Assembly (NCBI RefSeq): GCF_032681285.1
Contig: NZ_CP136336.1
Location: forward strand, 1,723,001 to 1,787,000
Direction of reading: 5' to 3'
Source: Piscinibacter gummiphilus
GTDB lineage: Bacteria; Pseudomonadota; Gammaproteobacteria; Burkholderiales; Burkholderiaceae_C
DNA: 64,000 bases
This document shows, one piece after another, positions 52,312 through 61,546 of the stretch (position 1 is its first letter; each line of letters opens with the position of its first letter). Under the pieces are notes generated by a model. That model was not told where the DNA came from. It did no database searches and saw only the letters and a program-made list of their open reading frames with translations. Both the position numbers and the translations under genes were made by a program.

Positions 52312-53855
52312 CGCCTTTGCGAACACTGGTCCTGGTTCTCGGTGACCAGCTCGACCTCGACGCCGCCGCCTTCGATGGTTTCGACCCCGCGCAAGACGCG
52401 GTGTGGATGGCCGAGGCCGCCGAAGAGTCGACCCATGTCTGGTCGAGCAAGCAGCGCATTGCGCTGTTCCTTGCCGCGATGCGGCACTTCGCCGAAGCAT
52501 TGCGGGCGGCTGGCCGCCCTTTGCACTACCGGCGCCTGGACGACCCCGGCAATCTGGGCACTCTCGCGGCCGAACTTCAAGCGTCACTCGCGTCGCTTTC
52601 CCCACAGCGGGTCGTGATGACGGCACCGGGCGACTGGCGCGTCTGGCAGTCCCTGAAGGCCGTGGTCGAGCGGGCCGGGCTGGTGCTCGACGTCCGCGAA
52701 GACCGCCACTTCTTCGCGACCGTGCGCGAGTTCGCCGCCCATGCCAAGAATCGCAAGTCGCTGCGGCTGGAGTACTTTTATCGTGAACTGCGGCAGCGCC
52801 ACGGGGTGTTGATGGAAGACGGCGGCCCCGTCGGTGGACGCTGGAATTTCGACGCCGACAACCGCGAGGCCTTCGGCTCCGAAGGGCCGGGCCTCGTGCC
52901 GCCGCGCGCGACCTTCGCGCCCGACGCGGTCACGCGTGAAGTGCTGGCACTGGTCGAGACCCGCTTCGCCCAGCACCCCGGTTCGCTGGCGAGCTTTGCC
53001 TGGCCGGTGACCCGCGCGCAAGCCTTGACGGCATTGCAGGCTTTCATCGAAGAGCGGCTGCCGCTCTTCGGCCGCTACGAAGACGCGATGTGGCCCGGCG
53101 AACCTTGGCTGTACCACTCGCAGCTCTCTGCGGCGCTGAACCTGAAGCTGCTGACGGCCCGCGAAGTCGTGCACGCTGCCGAAGCCGCTTACCGCGCGGG
53201 CCACGCGCCACTGGAAAGCGCCGAAGGGTTCATCCGGCAGATCCTGGGGTGGCGTGAATACGTGCGCGGCATCTACTGGACGCAGATGCCCGGCTACCTC
53301 GAACGCAATGCGCTCGACGCCCGCCACGACCTCCCCGCGTGGTACTGGACCGGCGACACCGACATGGCCTGCCTGCGCGATGCCCTCACGCAGACCCTCG
53401 CACACGGCTACGCCCACCACATCCAGCGCCTCATGGTCATCGGCCTGTTCACGCTGCTGCTGGGGGTGCGGCCCCAGCAGGTGCATGCGTGGTACCTGTC
53501 GGTCTACGTGGATGCTGTGGAGTGGGTGGAGCTGCCCAACACGCTCGGCATGAGCCAGTACGGTGACGGCGGCCTGATGGCCAGCAAGCCCTACGTCGCC
53601 ACCGGCAAGTACATCCAGCGCATGGGCAACAGCTGCGCCGGGTGCCGCTACGACCCGGCGCAACGTATCGGCGAACGAGCCTGTCCCTACACCACGCTGT
53701 ACTGGGACTTCCTCCTGCGCCACGAGAAGCTGCTCGCCGGCAACACACGCATGGCCATGCAGCTCAAGAACCTGGCGCGGCTGAACGACGCCGACCGGGC
53801 GGCGGTGCGGCAGCGCGCCGAGGAGATTCGCGCTGCTGCTACAGCGGCCCCATGA
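52308..53855 (+). CDS. phrB: Iron-sulfur (6-4) photolyase / cryptochrome (FeS-BCP)
   Basis: Encodes 515 residues of the bacterial FeS photolyase class (formerly DUF523-like cryptochrome-related proteins). The opening [19 protein letters not shown] is the antenna domain; the FAD domain contains [18 protein letters not shown] and [20 protein letters not shown]. Cys355, Cys443, Cys446 and Cys459 have the same spacing (88, 3, 13) as the four [4Fe-4S] ligands of Agrobacterium PhrB as I recall them. It repairs UV (6-4) photoproducts with light. It is translationally coupled to the LysR gene and overlaps the convergent BLUF gene by 17 bases. Confidence 0.93.
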   Translation: MTPLRTLVLVLGDQLDLDAAAFDGFDPAQDAVWMAEAAEESTHVWSSKQRIALFLAAMRHFAEALRAAGRPLHYRRLDDPGNLGTLAAELQASLASLSPQRVVMTAPGDWRVWQSLKAVVERAGLVLDVREDRHFFATVREFAAHAKNRKSLRLEYFYRELRQRHGVLMEDGGPVGGRWNFDADNREAFGSEGPGLVPPRATFAPDAVTREVLALVETRFAQHPGSLASFAWPVTRAQALTALQAFIEERLPLFGRYEDAMWPGEPWLYHSQLSAALNLKLLTAREVVHAAEAAYRAGHAPLESAEGFIRQILGWREYVRGIYWTQMPGYLERNALDARHDLPAWYWTGDTDMACLRDALTQTLAHGYAHHIQRLMVIGLFTLLLGVRPQQVHAWYLSVYVDAVEWVELPNTLGMSQYGDGGLMASKPYVATGKYIQRMGNSCAGCRYDPAQRIGERACPYTTLYWDFLLRHEKLLAGNTRMAMQLKNLARLNDADRAAVRQRAEEIRAAATAAP

Positions 53856-54264
53856 CGGTGTCGGGGTGGATCGCCGCCATGAACCCGAGGCACTCGTCTG
53901 CGGTGGCCGAAGGGCTGGCGTGGAGTGCGGCGAGCTGGTCGGCCAGATCGAGGTTGTACAGACAGCCCATCGACCAATCGTCGTACATGCGGGTGGCCTC
54001 GCGATCCACCAGCATGTGAATGCCGCGGTGGCGGCGGTCTGCCTTGATCCGTCCGATGGTGTTCTCGATCTCGGTGGGGTCTCCCTCGAGGATCTGCACG
54101 AAGTGCCGCCCAGAAAAGAGCAGGCACCCGGTGATGTTGTCGCGCAGGTTCCGATAGCGGGAGATGTCGAGGATGCTGCGGACATCCAGCGTGCCCAGCC
54201 CGGCCACAGCCTCGCTGATGTAGAAGACCTGGCGGCAGCGATCCATCTGATGGCACGTCAGCAT
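53839..54264 (-). CDS. BLUF-domain blue-light receptor
   Basis: Encodes 141 residues: a single BLUF domain (flavin-binding) and a short tail, without an output domain. Key residues are the flavin-contact Tyr15 (VFYISEA), Asn43 ([10 protein letters not shown]) and Gln57 (FVQILEGD); the MYDDWSMG loop with Trp and Met is also there. Such short BLUF proteins act through partner proteins in light responses. Start may instead be the ATG at 54246. It overlaps the photolyase gene tail to tail and is divergent from ppsA. Confidence 0.92.
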   Translation of the reverse strand: MLTCHQMDRCRQVFYISEAVAGLGTLDVRSILDISRYRNLRDNITGCLLFSGRHFVQILEGDPTEIENTIGRIKADRRHRGIHMLVDREATRMYDDWSMGCLYNLDLADQLAALHASPSATADECLGFMAAIHPDTVMGPL

Positions 54265-54408
54265 TGCAAGAGACGACGCAAGTTTCTTGACAGGATGTTT
54301 GCACGTCGCCCCACGCGGCGCCGATGTAGAGATACGGAACTCCGGCTAGTGGCACTACGCACGAGGTATCCACGTCGCGCCGCCGCGAGATGTCACATAC
54401 GATTTCGC

Positions 54409-56826
54409 ATGGACTTCTCAACGTCGCGCCCGCCCATTTCTTCCGCCCTCGTCGTTCCGCTCGAGTTCCTGAGGATGACCGACGTCGAGTCGGTTGGCGG
54501 CAAGAACGCCTCCCTCGGCGAGATGATCAGCCAGCTGGCGGCCTCGGGCGTGCGGGTGCCCGGCGGCTTTGCCACCACGGCCCACGCCTTCCGGCGCTTC
54601 CTGGCGCACAACGGCCTGGCCGAGCGCATCAGCCAGCGCCTGGCCACCCTCAACACCGAAGACGTACGCGCGCTCGCCGAAGCCGGCGCCGAGATCCGCC
54701 GCTGGGTCGAAGACACCCCGTTCCCGGCCGACCTGCAAGACGCCATCACCACCGAGTTCGCCAAGCTCACCGCCGGCAACCCGGGGGCGTCCTTCGCCGT
54801 GCGCTCCTCGGCCACCGCCGAAGACCTGCCCGACGCCAGCTTCGCCGGCCAGCAGGAGACCTTCCTCAACGTCGTCGGCATCGACGACGTGCTGCACAAG
54901 ATGAAAGAGGTCTTCGCCAGCCTCTACAACGACCGCGCCATCAGCTACCGCGTCCACAAGGGCTTCGCCCACACCGACGTGGCCCTCTCCGCCGGCGTGC
55001 AGCGCATGGTCCGCTCCGACCTGGGGGCGGCCGGCGTCATGTTCACCATCGACACCGAAAGCGGCTTCAAGGACGTCGTCTTCATCACCTCCAGCTACGG
55101 CCTCGGCGAAACCGTGGTGCAAGGCGCCGTCAACCCCGACGAGTTCTACGTCCACAAGCCCGCGCTCAAGAACGGCAAGCAGGCCATCATCCGGCGCAAC
55201 CTCGGCTCCAAGCTCATCAAGATGGAGTTCGCCAGCCCCGAGGAGAAGAAGGCCTCCGGCAAGCTCGTCAAGACGGTGGACACCGCCACCGAGCAGCGCA
55301 ACCGCTACTCCTTGACCGACACCGACGTCACCGAACTCGCCCAATACGCCCTCATCATCGAGCAGCACTACGGCCGCCCGATGGACATCGAATGGGGCAA
55401 GGATGGCAGCGACGGCCAGCTCTACATCCTGCAGGCCCGCCCCGAGACGGTGAAGAGCCAGCAAGAAGGCAAGGCCGAGCAGCGCTACAAGCTCAAAGGC
55501 ACCGGCACCGTGCTCGCCGAAGGCCGCGCCATCGGCCAGAAGATCGGCACCGGCCCCGTGCGCATCGTGCACAGCCTGGCCGAGATGGACAGCGTGCAGC
55601 CCGGTGACGTGCTCGTCACCGACATGACCGACCCCAACTGGGAGCCGGTGATGAAGCGGGCGAGTGCCATCGTCACCAACCGCGGCGGGCGCACCTGCCA
55701 CGCCGCCATCATCGCCCGCGAACTCGGCATCCCCGCCGTGGTGGGCTGCGGCGACGCCACCGACACCCTCAAAGACGGCGCCCTCGTCACGGTCGCCTGC
55801 TCCGAGGGCGACACCGGCTACATCTACGACGGCCTGCTCGAGACCGAGATCACCGAGGTCGACCGCGGCGAGCTGCCGTACTGCCCCATCAAGATCATGA
55901 TGAACGTGGGCAACCCCCAGCTCGCCTTCGACTTCGCCCAGATGCCCAACTCCGGCGTCGGCCTCGCCCGCCTCGAGTTCATCATCAACAACAACATCGG
56001 CGTGCACCCCAAGGCCATCCTCGACTACCCCAACATCGACATCGACCTCAAGAAGGCGGTCGAGTCGGTGGCCCGTGGCCACGCCTCGCCGCGCGCCTTC
56101 TACGTCGACAAGCTCACCGAAGGCGTGGCCACCATCGCGGCCGCCTTCTGGCCCAAGCCGGTGATCGTGCGCCTGTCCGACTTCAAGTCCAACGAGTACA
56201 GGAAGCTCATCGGCGGCAGCCGCTACGAGCCCGAAGAAGAAAACCCCATGCTCGGCTTCCGCGGCGCCTCGCGCTACGTGAGCGACGGGTTCGGCGACGC
56301 CTTCTCGATGGAGTGCGAGGCCCTGAAACGTGTGCGCAACGACATGGGCCTGACCAATGTCGAGATCATGGTGCCCTTCGTCAGAACGCTCGGCCAGGCC
56401 AAGCGCGTGACCGAGATGCTGGCCGAGAAGGGCCTGAAGCGCGGGCACGAGGGCCTGCGCATCATCATGATGTGCGAGATCCCGAGCAACGCCGTGCTGG
56501 CCGACCAGTTCCTCGAATTCTTCGACGGCATGTCGATCGGCTCGAACGACCTGACCCAGCTGACCCTCGGCCTGGACCGCGACTCGGGCATGGAGATCCT
56601 GGCGGCCGACTTCGACGAGCGCGACCCGGCCGTGAAGGCGCTGATCTCGCGGGCCATCACGGCGTGCCGCGCGGTGGGCAAGTACGTGGGCATCTGCGGC
56701 CAGGGGCCCAGCGACCATGCGGACTTCGCCGACTGGCTCGCGGCTGAGGGCATTGGGTCGATCTCTCTGAACCCGGACTCGGTGGTGGAGACGTGGAAGC
56801 GTCTCAGCTTGCGCCGAGCTTGCTGA
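54409..56826 (+). CDS. ppsA: Phosphoenolpyruvate synthase
   Basis: Encodes 805 residues, close to E. coli PpsA (792). Makes phosphoenolpyruvate from pyruvate and ATP for gluconeogenesis. N-terminal ATP-grasp-like domain ([35 protein letters not shown]), phosphohistidine domain with His431 in [20 protein letters not shown], and C-terminal PEP/pyruvate barrel ([32 protein letters not shown]). The longer upstream open frame is not supported; this ATG gives the family N-terminus. The last 23 bases overlap the convergent regulator gene. Confidence 0.96.
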   Translation: MDFSTSRPPISSALVVPLEFLRMTDVESVGGKNASLGEMISQLAASGVRVPGGFATTAHAFRRFLAHNGLAERISQRLATLNTEDVRALAEAGAEIRRWVEDTPFPADLQDAITTEFAKLTAGNPGASFAVRSSATAEDLPDASFAGQQETFLNVVGIDDVLHKMKEVFASLYNDRAISYRVHKGFAHTDVALSAGVQRMVRSDLGAAGVMFTIDTESGFKDVVFITSSYGLGETVVQGAVNPDEFYVHKPALKNGKQAIIRRNLGSKLIKMEFASPEEKKASGKLVKTVDTATEQRNRYSLTDTDVTELAQYALIIEQHYGRPMDIEWGKDGSDGQLYILQARPETVKSQQEGKAEQRYKLKGTGTVLAEGRAIGQKIGTGPVRIVHSLAEMDSVQPGDVLVTDMTDPNWEPVMKRASAIVTNRGGRTCHAAIIARELGIPAVVGCGDATDTLKDGALVTVACSEGDTGYIYDGLLETEITEVDRGELPYCPIKIMMNVGNPQLAFDFAQMPNSGVGLARLEFIINNNIGVHPKAILDYPNIDIDLKKAVESVARGHASPRAFYVDKLTEGVATIAAAFWPKPVIVRLSDFKSNEYRKLIGGSRYEPEEENPMLGFRGASRYVSDGFGDAFSMECEALKRVRNDMGLTNVEIMVPFVRTLGQAKRVTEMLAEKGLKRGHEGLRIIMMCEIPSNAVLADQFLEFFDGMSIGSNDLTQLTLGLDRDSGMEILAADFDERDPAVKALISRAITACRAVGKYVGICGQGPSDHADFADWLAAEGIGSISLNPDSVVETWKRLSLRRAC

Positions 56827-57826
56827 AGGTCTGCCGGTACTGCGCGGGCGTGAGGCCCGTCAGCTCCTTGAACATGCGGCTCATCGCCGACTCGCTGCTG
56901 AACCCGAGTTCACCCGAGATCGACGAGGCAGGCGCTTTCGTGTGCACCAGGCGTTCGCTCACCTGATGAAGCTTGATCGTTCGCACATGGCTCGCCACCG
57001 AGACGCCGGTCAGGGCCTTCGTCTTGCGGGCGAGGGTCCGCTCCGTGGTGTTCAGCGCTTCGGCGAGCCTGGCCACCGTCAGCTCCGTGGCGGAGAGGGC
57101 GTGAACCGTGGCGTACAGGCTTCGGATCAGCGGGTCCGAGCGCTCCATCAGATTGAGTACCCTGAACACATCGTGCGAGCGCTCGGGGCGCGGCAGCACC
57201 AGCAGCTTCTTGAGGTTGCCGTAGGCGTCGGGGCTCAGCTCTTCCTCGATGAGGTGTTGCGCGATCTCGAGGTAGCCGTTGGCGCCGGCCGCCGTGGCCG
57301 CGCTGCGGCTCCAGACGCAGGTGCGTTCGGTCTGCCATTGCACGTCGGCAAAGTCGCGGCGCATTGCTTCTGCGAGCCACCAGGTCACGGTGGCGCTTGA
57401 GCCGTTCAGGCGCCGAGCGGCCGCGACGAACGCGACTCCGGTGCAGTAGCTCCATGCGCCGACGGACCTTGGCATCTCACGCAGCGTGCGGATGAGCGTC
57501 TGGTTTTGCTTCGCGACCTCTCGCACCTGGGTGCTCGATTCGGCCAGGAAGCCGGGAACGAGCAGTGCGTCGACCCGCGCATCGGGGATCGCGTGCGTGG
57601 CCTTGAGCACCTGCCCGTGCGTGCACTCGACCGGCCCTGCTTGAGCGGCGATGAAAGCCGTTTCGAAGACTGGCTGGCCGGCCAGCCGATTGGCGCTGTG
57701 CAGAAGGTCGGCAAAGGCAAAGAGCCCTGCGGGCGTGCAGCCTGGGTAGAGAACCAGACCGACTCTGATGGGGCGACGACCCGATGGCATGGCAGATTTT
57801 GATCGCGTTGTGTCGGGCCTCGCCAT
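56804..57826 (-). CDS. GlxA-family AraC regulator
   Basis: Encodes 340 residues. An N-terminal DJ-1/PfpI-like domain ([52 protein letters not shown], where the cysteine matches the nucleophile position) is fused to a C-terminal AraC helix-turn-helix pair ([40 protein letters not shown]). These regulators sense small metabolites. An alternative start is the ATG at 57790. It is divergent from the MBL-fold gene, its most likely target. Confidence 0.9.
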   Translation of the reverse strand: MARPDTTRSKSAMPSGRRPIRVGLVLYPGCTPAGLFAFADLLHSANRLAGQPVFETAFIAAQAGPVECTHGQVLKATHAIPDARVDALLVPGFLAESSTQVREVAKQNQTLIRTLREMPRSVGAWSYCTGVAFVAAARRLNGSSATVTWWLAEAMRRDFADVQWQTERTCVWSRSAATAAGANGYLEIAQHLIEEELSPDAYGNLKKLLVLPRPERSHDVFRVLNLMERSDPLIRSLYATVHALSATELTVARLAEALNTTERTLARKTKALTGVSVASHVRTIKLHQVSERLVHTKAPASSISGELGFSSESAMSRMFKELTGLTPAQYRQTFSKLGAS

Positions 57827-57875
57827 TCTATGAACGGGCGGCTCGCGTCACCATGGCGTCGCTAAAGGAGAAGCC

Positions 57876-58670
57876 ATGAAGATCACCCAACTGCGCAATG
57901 CAAGCGCCATCATTCAACTCGGCGGCCACCACATCCTGATCGACCCGATGCTGGCCCCCATGGGTGCACTGCCACCGCTGAAGCTTTTCGGACGAAGGGA
58001 GCGCAACCCGGTGGTCGAGCTGCCGGTGAATGCGGAAGCGGCGCTCGCCGCCGTGACGCATTGCCTCATCACGCACTGTCAGAAAGGCCACTTCGACCAT
58101 CTCGACCGGGCAGGCAAGAGCTGGCTGCGCAAGCGCAACGTGCCCGTCATCTGCACGCCGCACGACACGGCCCATCTTCGCCAGCGTGGGCTCAACGTCC
58201 AGCCCTTGCGCGATGTCGCACCCGGCGAGGCGCAGCCTTTTCTCGGCGGCACGATCCGCACCGTGAGGTGCACGCATGGCACGGGCGTGATCGGCCGCCT
58301 GATGGAGCACGGCGTCGGGTACTTCATCGAATTCCCGGGCGAGCCTTCGCTTTACATTGCCGGAGACACCATCCTCACCGACGAGGTGAGGCACTTCGTC
58401 GAGAAGTTCCAGCCCGCAGTCGCCCTGGTGCCGGCGGGCGGTGCGAAGTTCGACGTCGGTCACGAGGTCATCATGGGCGTGGCCGACGTGGTCGAGTTCG
58501 TCGGCTTGTGGCGCGGCACGACGGTGGCCAACCACCTCGAGGCGCTCACCCATTGCCCCGCCACGCGCTCGGCACTGCGCGCTGCGGCCGACGCGGCAGG
58601 CGTGGGCCACAGGCTCATCATTCCGGCCGATGGCGAAGCCGTCGAGTTCATCGAAGCACGGGCGGCGTAA
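57876..58670 (+). CDS. MBL-fold metal-dependent hydrolase
   Basis: Encodes 264 residues with AAGGAGAAG before the ATG. A metallo-beta-lactamase fold of the UlaG/YcjG-like type: NASAIIQLGGHHILIDPML, the metal motif ITHCQKGHFDHLD (an H-x5-HxDH form in place of HxHxDH), a later histidine in RCTHGTG, and the YIAGDTILTDEV aspartate. The unusual motif spacing may change the metal site. The substrate is unknown. It ends overlapping the convergent response-regulator gene by 23 bases. Confidence 0.8.
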   Translation: MKITQLRNASAIIQLGGHHILIDPMLAPMGALPPLKLFGRRERNPVVELPVNAEAALAAVTHCLITHCQKGHFDHLDRAGKSWLRKRNVPVICTPHDTAHLRQRGLNVQPLRDVAPGEAQPFLGGTIRTVRCTHGTGVIGRLMEHGVGYFIEFPGEPSLYIAGDTILTDEVRHFVEKFQPAVALVPAGGAKFDVGHEVIMGVADVVEFVGLWRGTTVANHLEALTHCPATRSALRAAADAAGVGHRLIIPADGEAVEFIEARAA

Positions 58671-59361
58671 CGGCATTCGACGCGCCCGTGCCGCATTCAT
58701 GCAGTCCGTAGGCGTCTCGGAACGAGCCGCCGACCCGCGGCCAATGCAGGTTCTCCACCGCGAACTTGATCAGCTCGCCGCGGCTCGCGATGCGCAGCCT
58801 CTTGCGCAGGTCTTCGTAGTGCTTCTCGACGGTTCGATTGCTGATGCGCAACATGACCGAGATCCGCTTGCTGGACCAACCCAACGCGAGGGCAGTGAGG
58901 ACCTGGCTCTGCCGAAACGTCAGGCAGGGCTTGGCAGCGGGCGCCACCGGCGACCGCGCACGGAGCGCCTTGCTGAGGAAGATGCTGCCGCGGCTGGCCA
59001 GCATCACGGCGCTGAAGAGTTCGTGCGCTGAGTCCTGCTTCAACACACACCCGCGCACGCCGGCCATCAGCAGCTCGTGGACGAGCTCCATGTCGGCAAA
59101 GGCAATGAACATCAGCAGCGCGACCCGTGGATGCCGGGTCGCGAGGTCTTGCACGTAGGCCACGCGGTTGCCCACACCGACCAGCACATCGAGCAGAACC
59201 ACGTCGGGGTGAAGCGCTTGCAGTTGCCTGTCGAGAGCCCCCGCGTCGTCGGCCATTCCGACGAGCTCGATGTTCCAGTGAGGCGACAGGCACGCCGCGA
59301 CGCCTTCGCGGATCACCGGATGCCTGTCGGCGACGACGAGTCGAACAGGGCCTTGCTTCAT
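58648..59361 (-). CDS. NarL/LuxR-type regulator with atypical receiver domain
   Basis: Encodes 237 residues. The receiver (1-120) keeps phospho-acceptor Asp58 (VVLLDVLVG) and Lys108. The second acidic residue of the metal pair is Arg13 (VADRHP), and the conserved Ser/Thr is Ile86, by comparison with the NarL-type regulator at 60921, where the same positions are Asp13 and Ser86. The C-terminal LuxR helix-turn-helix (LTFRQSQVLTALALGWSSKR, NRTVEKHYEDLRKRLRIASR) is normal. It is probably regulated other than by standard phosphorylation. No kinase gene is adjacent. Confidence 0.87.
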   Translation of the reverse strand: MKQGPVRLVVADRHPVIREGVAACLSPHWNIELVGMADDAGALDRQLQALHPDVVLLDVLVGVGNRVAYVQDLATRHPRVALLMFIAFADMELVHELLMAGVRGCVLKQDSAHELFSAVMLASRGSIFLSKALRARSPVAPAAKPCLTFRQSQVLTALALGWSSKRISVMLRISNRTVEKHYEDLRKRLRIASRGELIKFAVENLHWPRVGGSFRDAYGLHECGTGASNAVTPPVLR

Positions 59362-59467
59362 GCATGCGCTTGCGTCACGGCCCGCGATTCTGTGGAGCTT
59401 GCCGCCCCGCGGCATCCGCGGAAGCGCTCAGGTGGTCGTGCGTGGCAATGCGGAGGCACTGCGTTGC

Positions 59468-60667
59468 TCAAGCGTCCTTCTTGCGGCGGATGAAGCCGGC
59501 CCGCTTGGCGTCTTCCGGGTAGAAGAATTCGATCTGGCCCTTCTTCCAGACGCCGAGGAACAGCATGTTCTCGGTGAAGGCTTCATGGTCGTCGTCCGTG
59601 AACGGCCGGTTGTAGGTCGTCACCACGCCCTTGTAGGGTCGCCCGAGCCGGCCGAGCGCCGCCTTGAGTTTTGCACCGTCGGTGTCGCCCTTGGTGATGA
59701 ACATCGCCCTGAGCATGAGGTTGACGGCGTCGTAGCTTTGGGCGGCGGCCATCAGCGAGCCGATGCGGGTTTCGCTGGAGTGCTTGTAGTAGCGGGCGAT
59801 GAAGGAGGCACGATGCTCGTTGAGGGTGTTGTGAATGATGGTCTGGACCATCATCGTGCCCTCGAGTGCACCGGCTCCGGCGTTCTCGAGCACGCTGCGG
59901 AACGACAGCGGCCAGGGCGCGAAGTACGGGATGTTGTGGCCGGCTTCCTGGCGGCTCTTCACCGCGACGGCCTGCTCGGGGCCCACCGCGTAGGAGATGA
60001 TGGCGTCGGCTCGAGCCGCCTTGGCAGCACGCATTTCCTCGACGAGGCTCTTCACGCCGAGCGGAAACCTCGCCACGTAGACGGGCTCCAGCTTGCGCTT
60101 GGCCAGCTCGGCTTTCAGGTCGCGAAGCCCGCCGTCGCCGTAGCCAGTGCGGTCGGCAAAGATCGCCACCCGCGTCCACTGGCGGCGGTCGACGACTTCG
60201 CTCACCAGGAACTTCGCATTGGTGTGATCGGGCGGCGCCACGCGGAAGATGTAGCTGTCTCGCGCCGGGTACTTGGTGGTGACGGCAGTGCCCTGCGAGC
60301 ACGGCACCATCAGCACGTGCTTGGCGCTCTGGAAGACCTCCAGCGAGCGCATGGCCACGCCGGTGTTGCAGAAGCCGACGGTGAAATCGACCTTCTCCTT
60401 GTGAACCAGCTCCTGCGACACCTTGAAACCCGCTTCCGGGTCGCCCATGTCGTCGCGTGCGACCAGCTCGAACTTGCGGCCCATGTAGCCGCCAACCTCG
60501 TTGATCTCGTTCACCGCCAGCTCGGCGCCGAAGCGCGCGCTGTTGCCGAAGTCGCTCGACCCGCCGGTGAGCGGCGCGATGAAGCCGATGCGCACGGTCT
60601 GGGCCGCAGCCCAACTGCTCATGGCGCAAAGCGCCACCGCAGCCAAGTATCGGATGTGGGAATGCAT
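59468..60667 (-). CDS. Branched-chain-type ABC substrate-binding protein
   Basis: Encodes 399 residues from the ATG with GGAGACAAGC before it, giving signal peptide MHSHIRYLAAVALCAMSSWA (cleavage after AAAQ). The mature part TVRIGFIAPLTGGSSDFGNS, GAELAVNEINEVGGYMGRKF and AIFADRTGYGDGGLRDL is a type I periplasmic binding fold (LivJ/UrtA/amide-binding family). No permease or ATPase genes (livHMGF) lie nearby. It stands between two regulator genes, so it may deliver a ligand to a sensor. The ligand is unknown. Confidence 0.88.
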   Translation of the reverse strand: MHSHIRYLAAVALCAMSSWAAAQTVRIGFIAPLTGGSSDFGNSARFGAELAVNEINEVGGYMGRKFELVARDDMGDPEAGFKVSQELVHKEKVDFTVGFCNTGVAMRSLEVFQSAKHVLMVPCSQGTAVTTKYPARDSYIFRVAPPDHTNAKFLVSEVVDRRQWTRVAIFADRTGYGDGGLRDLKAELAKRKLEPVYVARFPLGVKSLVEEMRAAKAARADAIISYAVGPEQAVAVKSRQEAGHNIPYFAPWPLSFRSVLENAGAGALEGTMMVQTIIHNTLNEHRASFIARYYKHSSETRIGSLMAAAQSYDAVNLMLRAMFITKGDTDGAKLKAALGRLGRPYKGVVTTYNRPFTDDDHEAFTENMLFLGVWKKGQIEFFYPEDAKRAGFIRRKKDA

Positions 60668-60920
60668 GCTTGTCTCCGTCTGGTAGTACATGAACTGCAA
60701 CTCGGTCCTCTCGGGAACCTCGCTTGACACTTTCTCCACCTGGCCGCTTGTGCGGCTCTGGAGCCGTTCGAGGGGACTCGCGCGACTCTGAGATTCAGTA
60801 TCAGTAACAGGTCATTTCTTCACCACTGCGGGAGCACGCAGAGCCGCTCCGTAGGACCACGCAAACCGGCCTCGGCCGCGTGGACTACTTCTCGCTTCGA
60901 GCAACCGTTACAGATCGACG

Positions 60921-61544
60921 TCACAGGCGAAATCGCTCGACGGCGAACTTGATCAGCTCCGCCTGCCCATCGATGTTGAGCTTGCGCTTGATGCTTTGCC
61001 GATGCGATTCGACGGTGCGCACGCTGATGTCGAGCTGCTTGGCGATGTGCTTGCTCGACAGCCCGCGCGCCAGCAGCGAGAGGATCTCCTGCTCGCGCAT
61101 CGACAGGCAACGCTCGGGGCTCTTCGGTGAGAAGAGGCCGTTCGCGATCGATGGGCTGAAGAAAGTGCCGCCCGCCGCCACCGACTGGATGGCACTCACG
61201 ATCTGCGCCGACGGCGAGTCCTTGAGCACGTAGCCGCGCGCGCCGGCTTGCATGGCCTGCGCCACGTACTCCGGGTTGTCGTACATGCTCAGGATGAGCA
61301 CCGACACATCGGGATGGCGTTGCGAAACGATCCTGGTGAGCTCGATTCCGTTCACCGCCTTCATGCCGATGTCCATCAGCACGATGTCGGGTTGGTCTGC
61401 GGCCAGCATCGCCAGGGTGGCTTCGGCGTCTTCGGCTTCGGCAACGACTTCGAACTCGGCGACGGTCGATAGCCGTGCCTTCAGGCCTTCGCGCACCAGC
61501 GGGTGGTCGTCGACGATGCACAGCCTGATCAGCGGGGTGTTCAT
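60921..61544 (-). CDS. NarL/LuxR-type response regulator
   Basis: Encodes 207 residues. A complete receiver with Asp12-Asp13 (IVDDHP), phospho-acceptor Asp58 (IVLMDIGMK), Ser86 and Lys108 (GYVLKD), then a LuxR-type DNA-binding domain (LSMREQEILSLLARGLSSKH, SVRTVESHRQSIKRKL). Its start lies two bases after the stop of the Cache-kinase gene, so the two form a standard two-component pair. The 253 bases between its end and the binding-protein gene show no terminator. Confidence 0.92.
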   Translation of the reverse strand: MNTPLIRLCIVDDHPLVREGLKARLSTVAEFEVVAEAEDAEATLAMLAADQPDIVLMDIGMKAVNGIELTRIVSQRHPDVSVLILSMYDNPEYVAQAMQAGARGYVLKDSPSAQIVSAIQSVAAGGTFFSPSIANGLFSPKSPERCLSMREQEILSLLARGLSSKHIAKQLDISVRTVESHRQSIKRKLNIDGQAELIKFAVERFRL

Positions 61545-61546
61545 TC

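Noticed and set aside
54287..54292. Perfect TTGACA in the BLUF/ppsA gap
   Set aside because: No -10-like hexamer lies 16-18 bases downstream, so it is not called as a promoter.
53866..54408. Upstream extension of the ppsA frame (181 codons)
   Set aside because: It overlaps the BLUF gene on the other strand and does not resemble PpsA. The ATG at 54409 gives the family N-terminus.
54418..56718. Minus-strand frame of 766 codons opposite ppsA
   Set aside because: It is the mirror of PpsA in a GC-rich genome, rich in Gly/Val/His/Asp with no family pattern.
60724..60729. TTGACA on the plus strand near the binding-protein gene
   Set aside because: No plus-strand gene follows and there is no matching -10.
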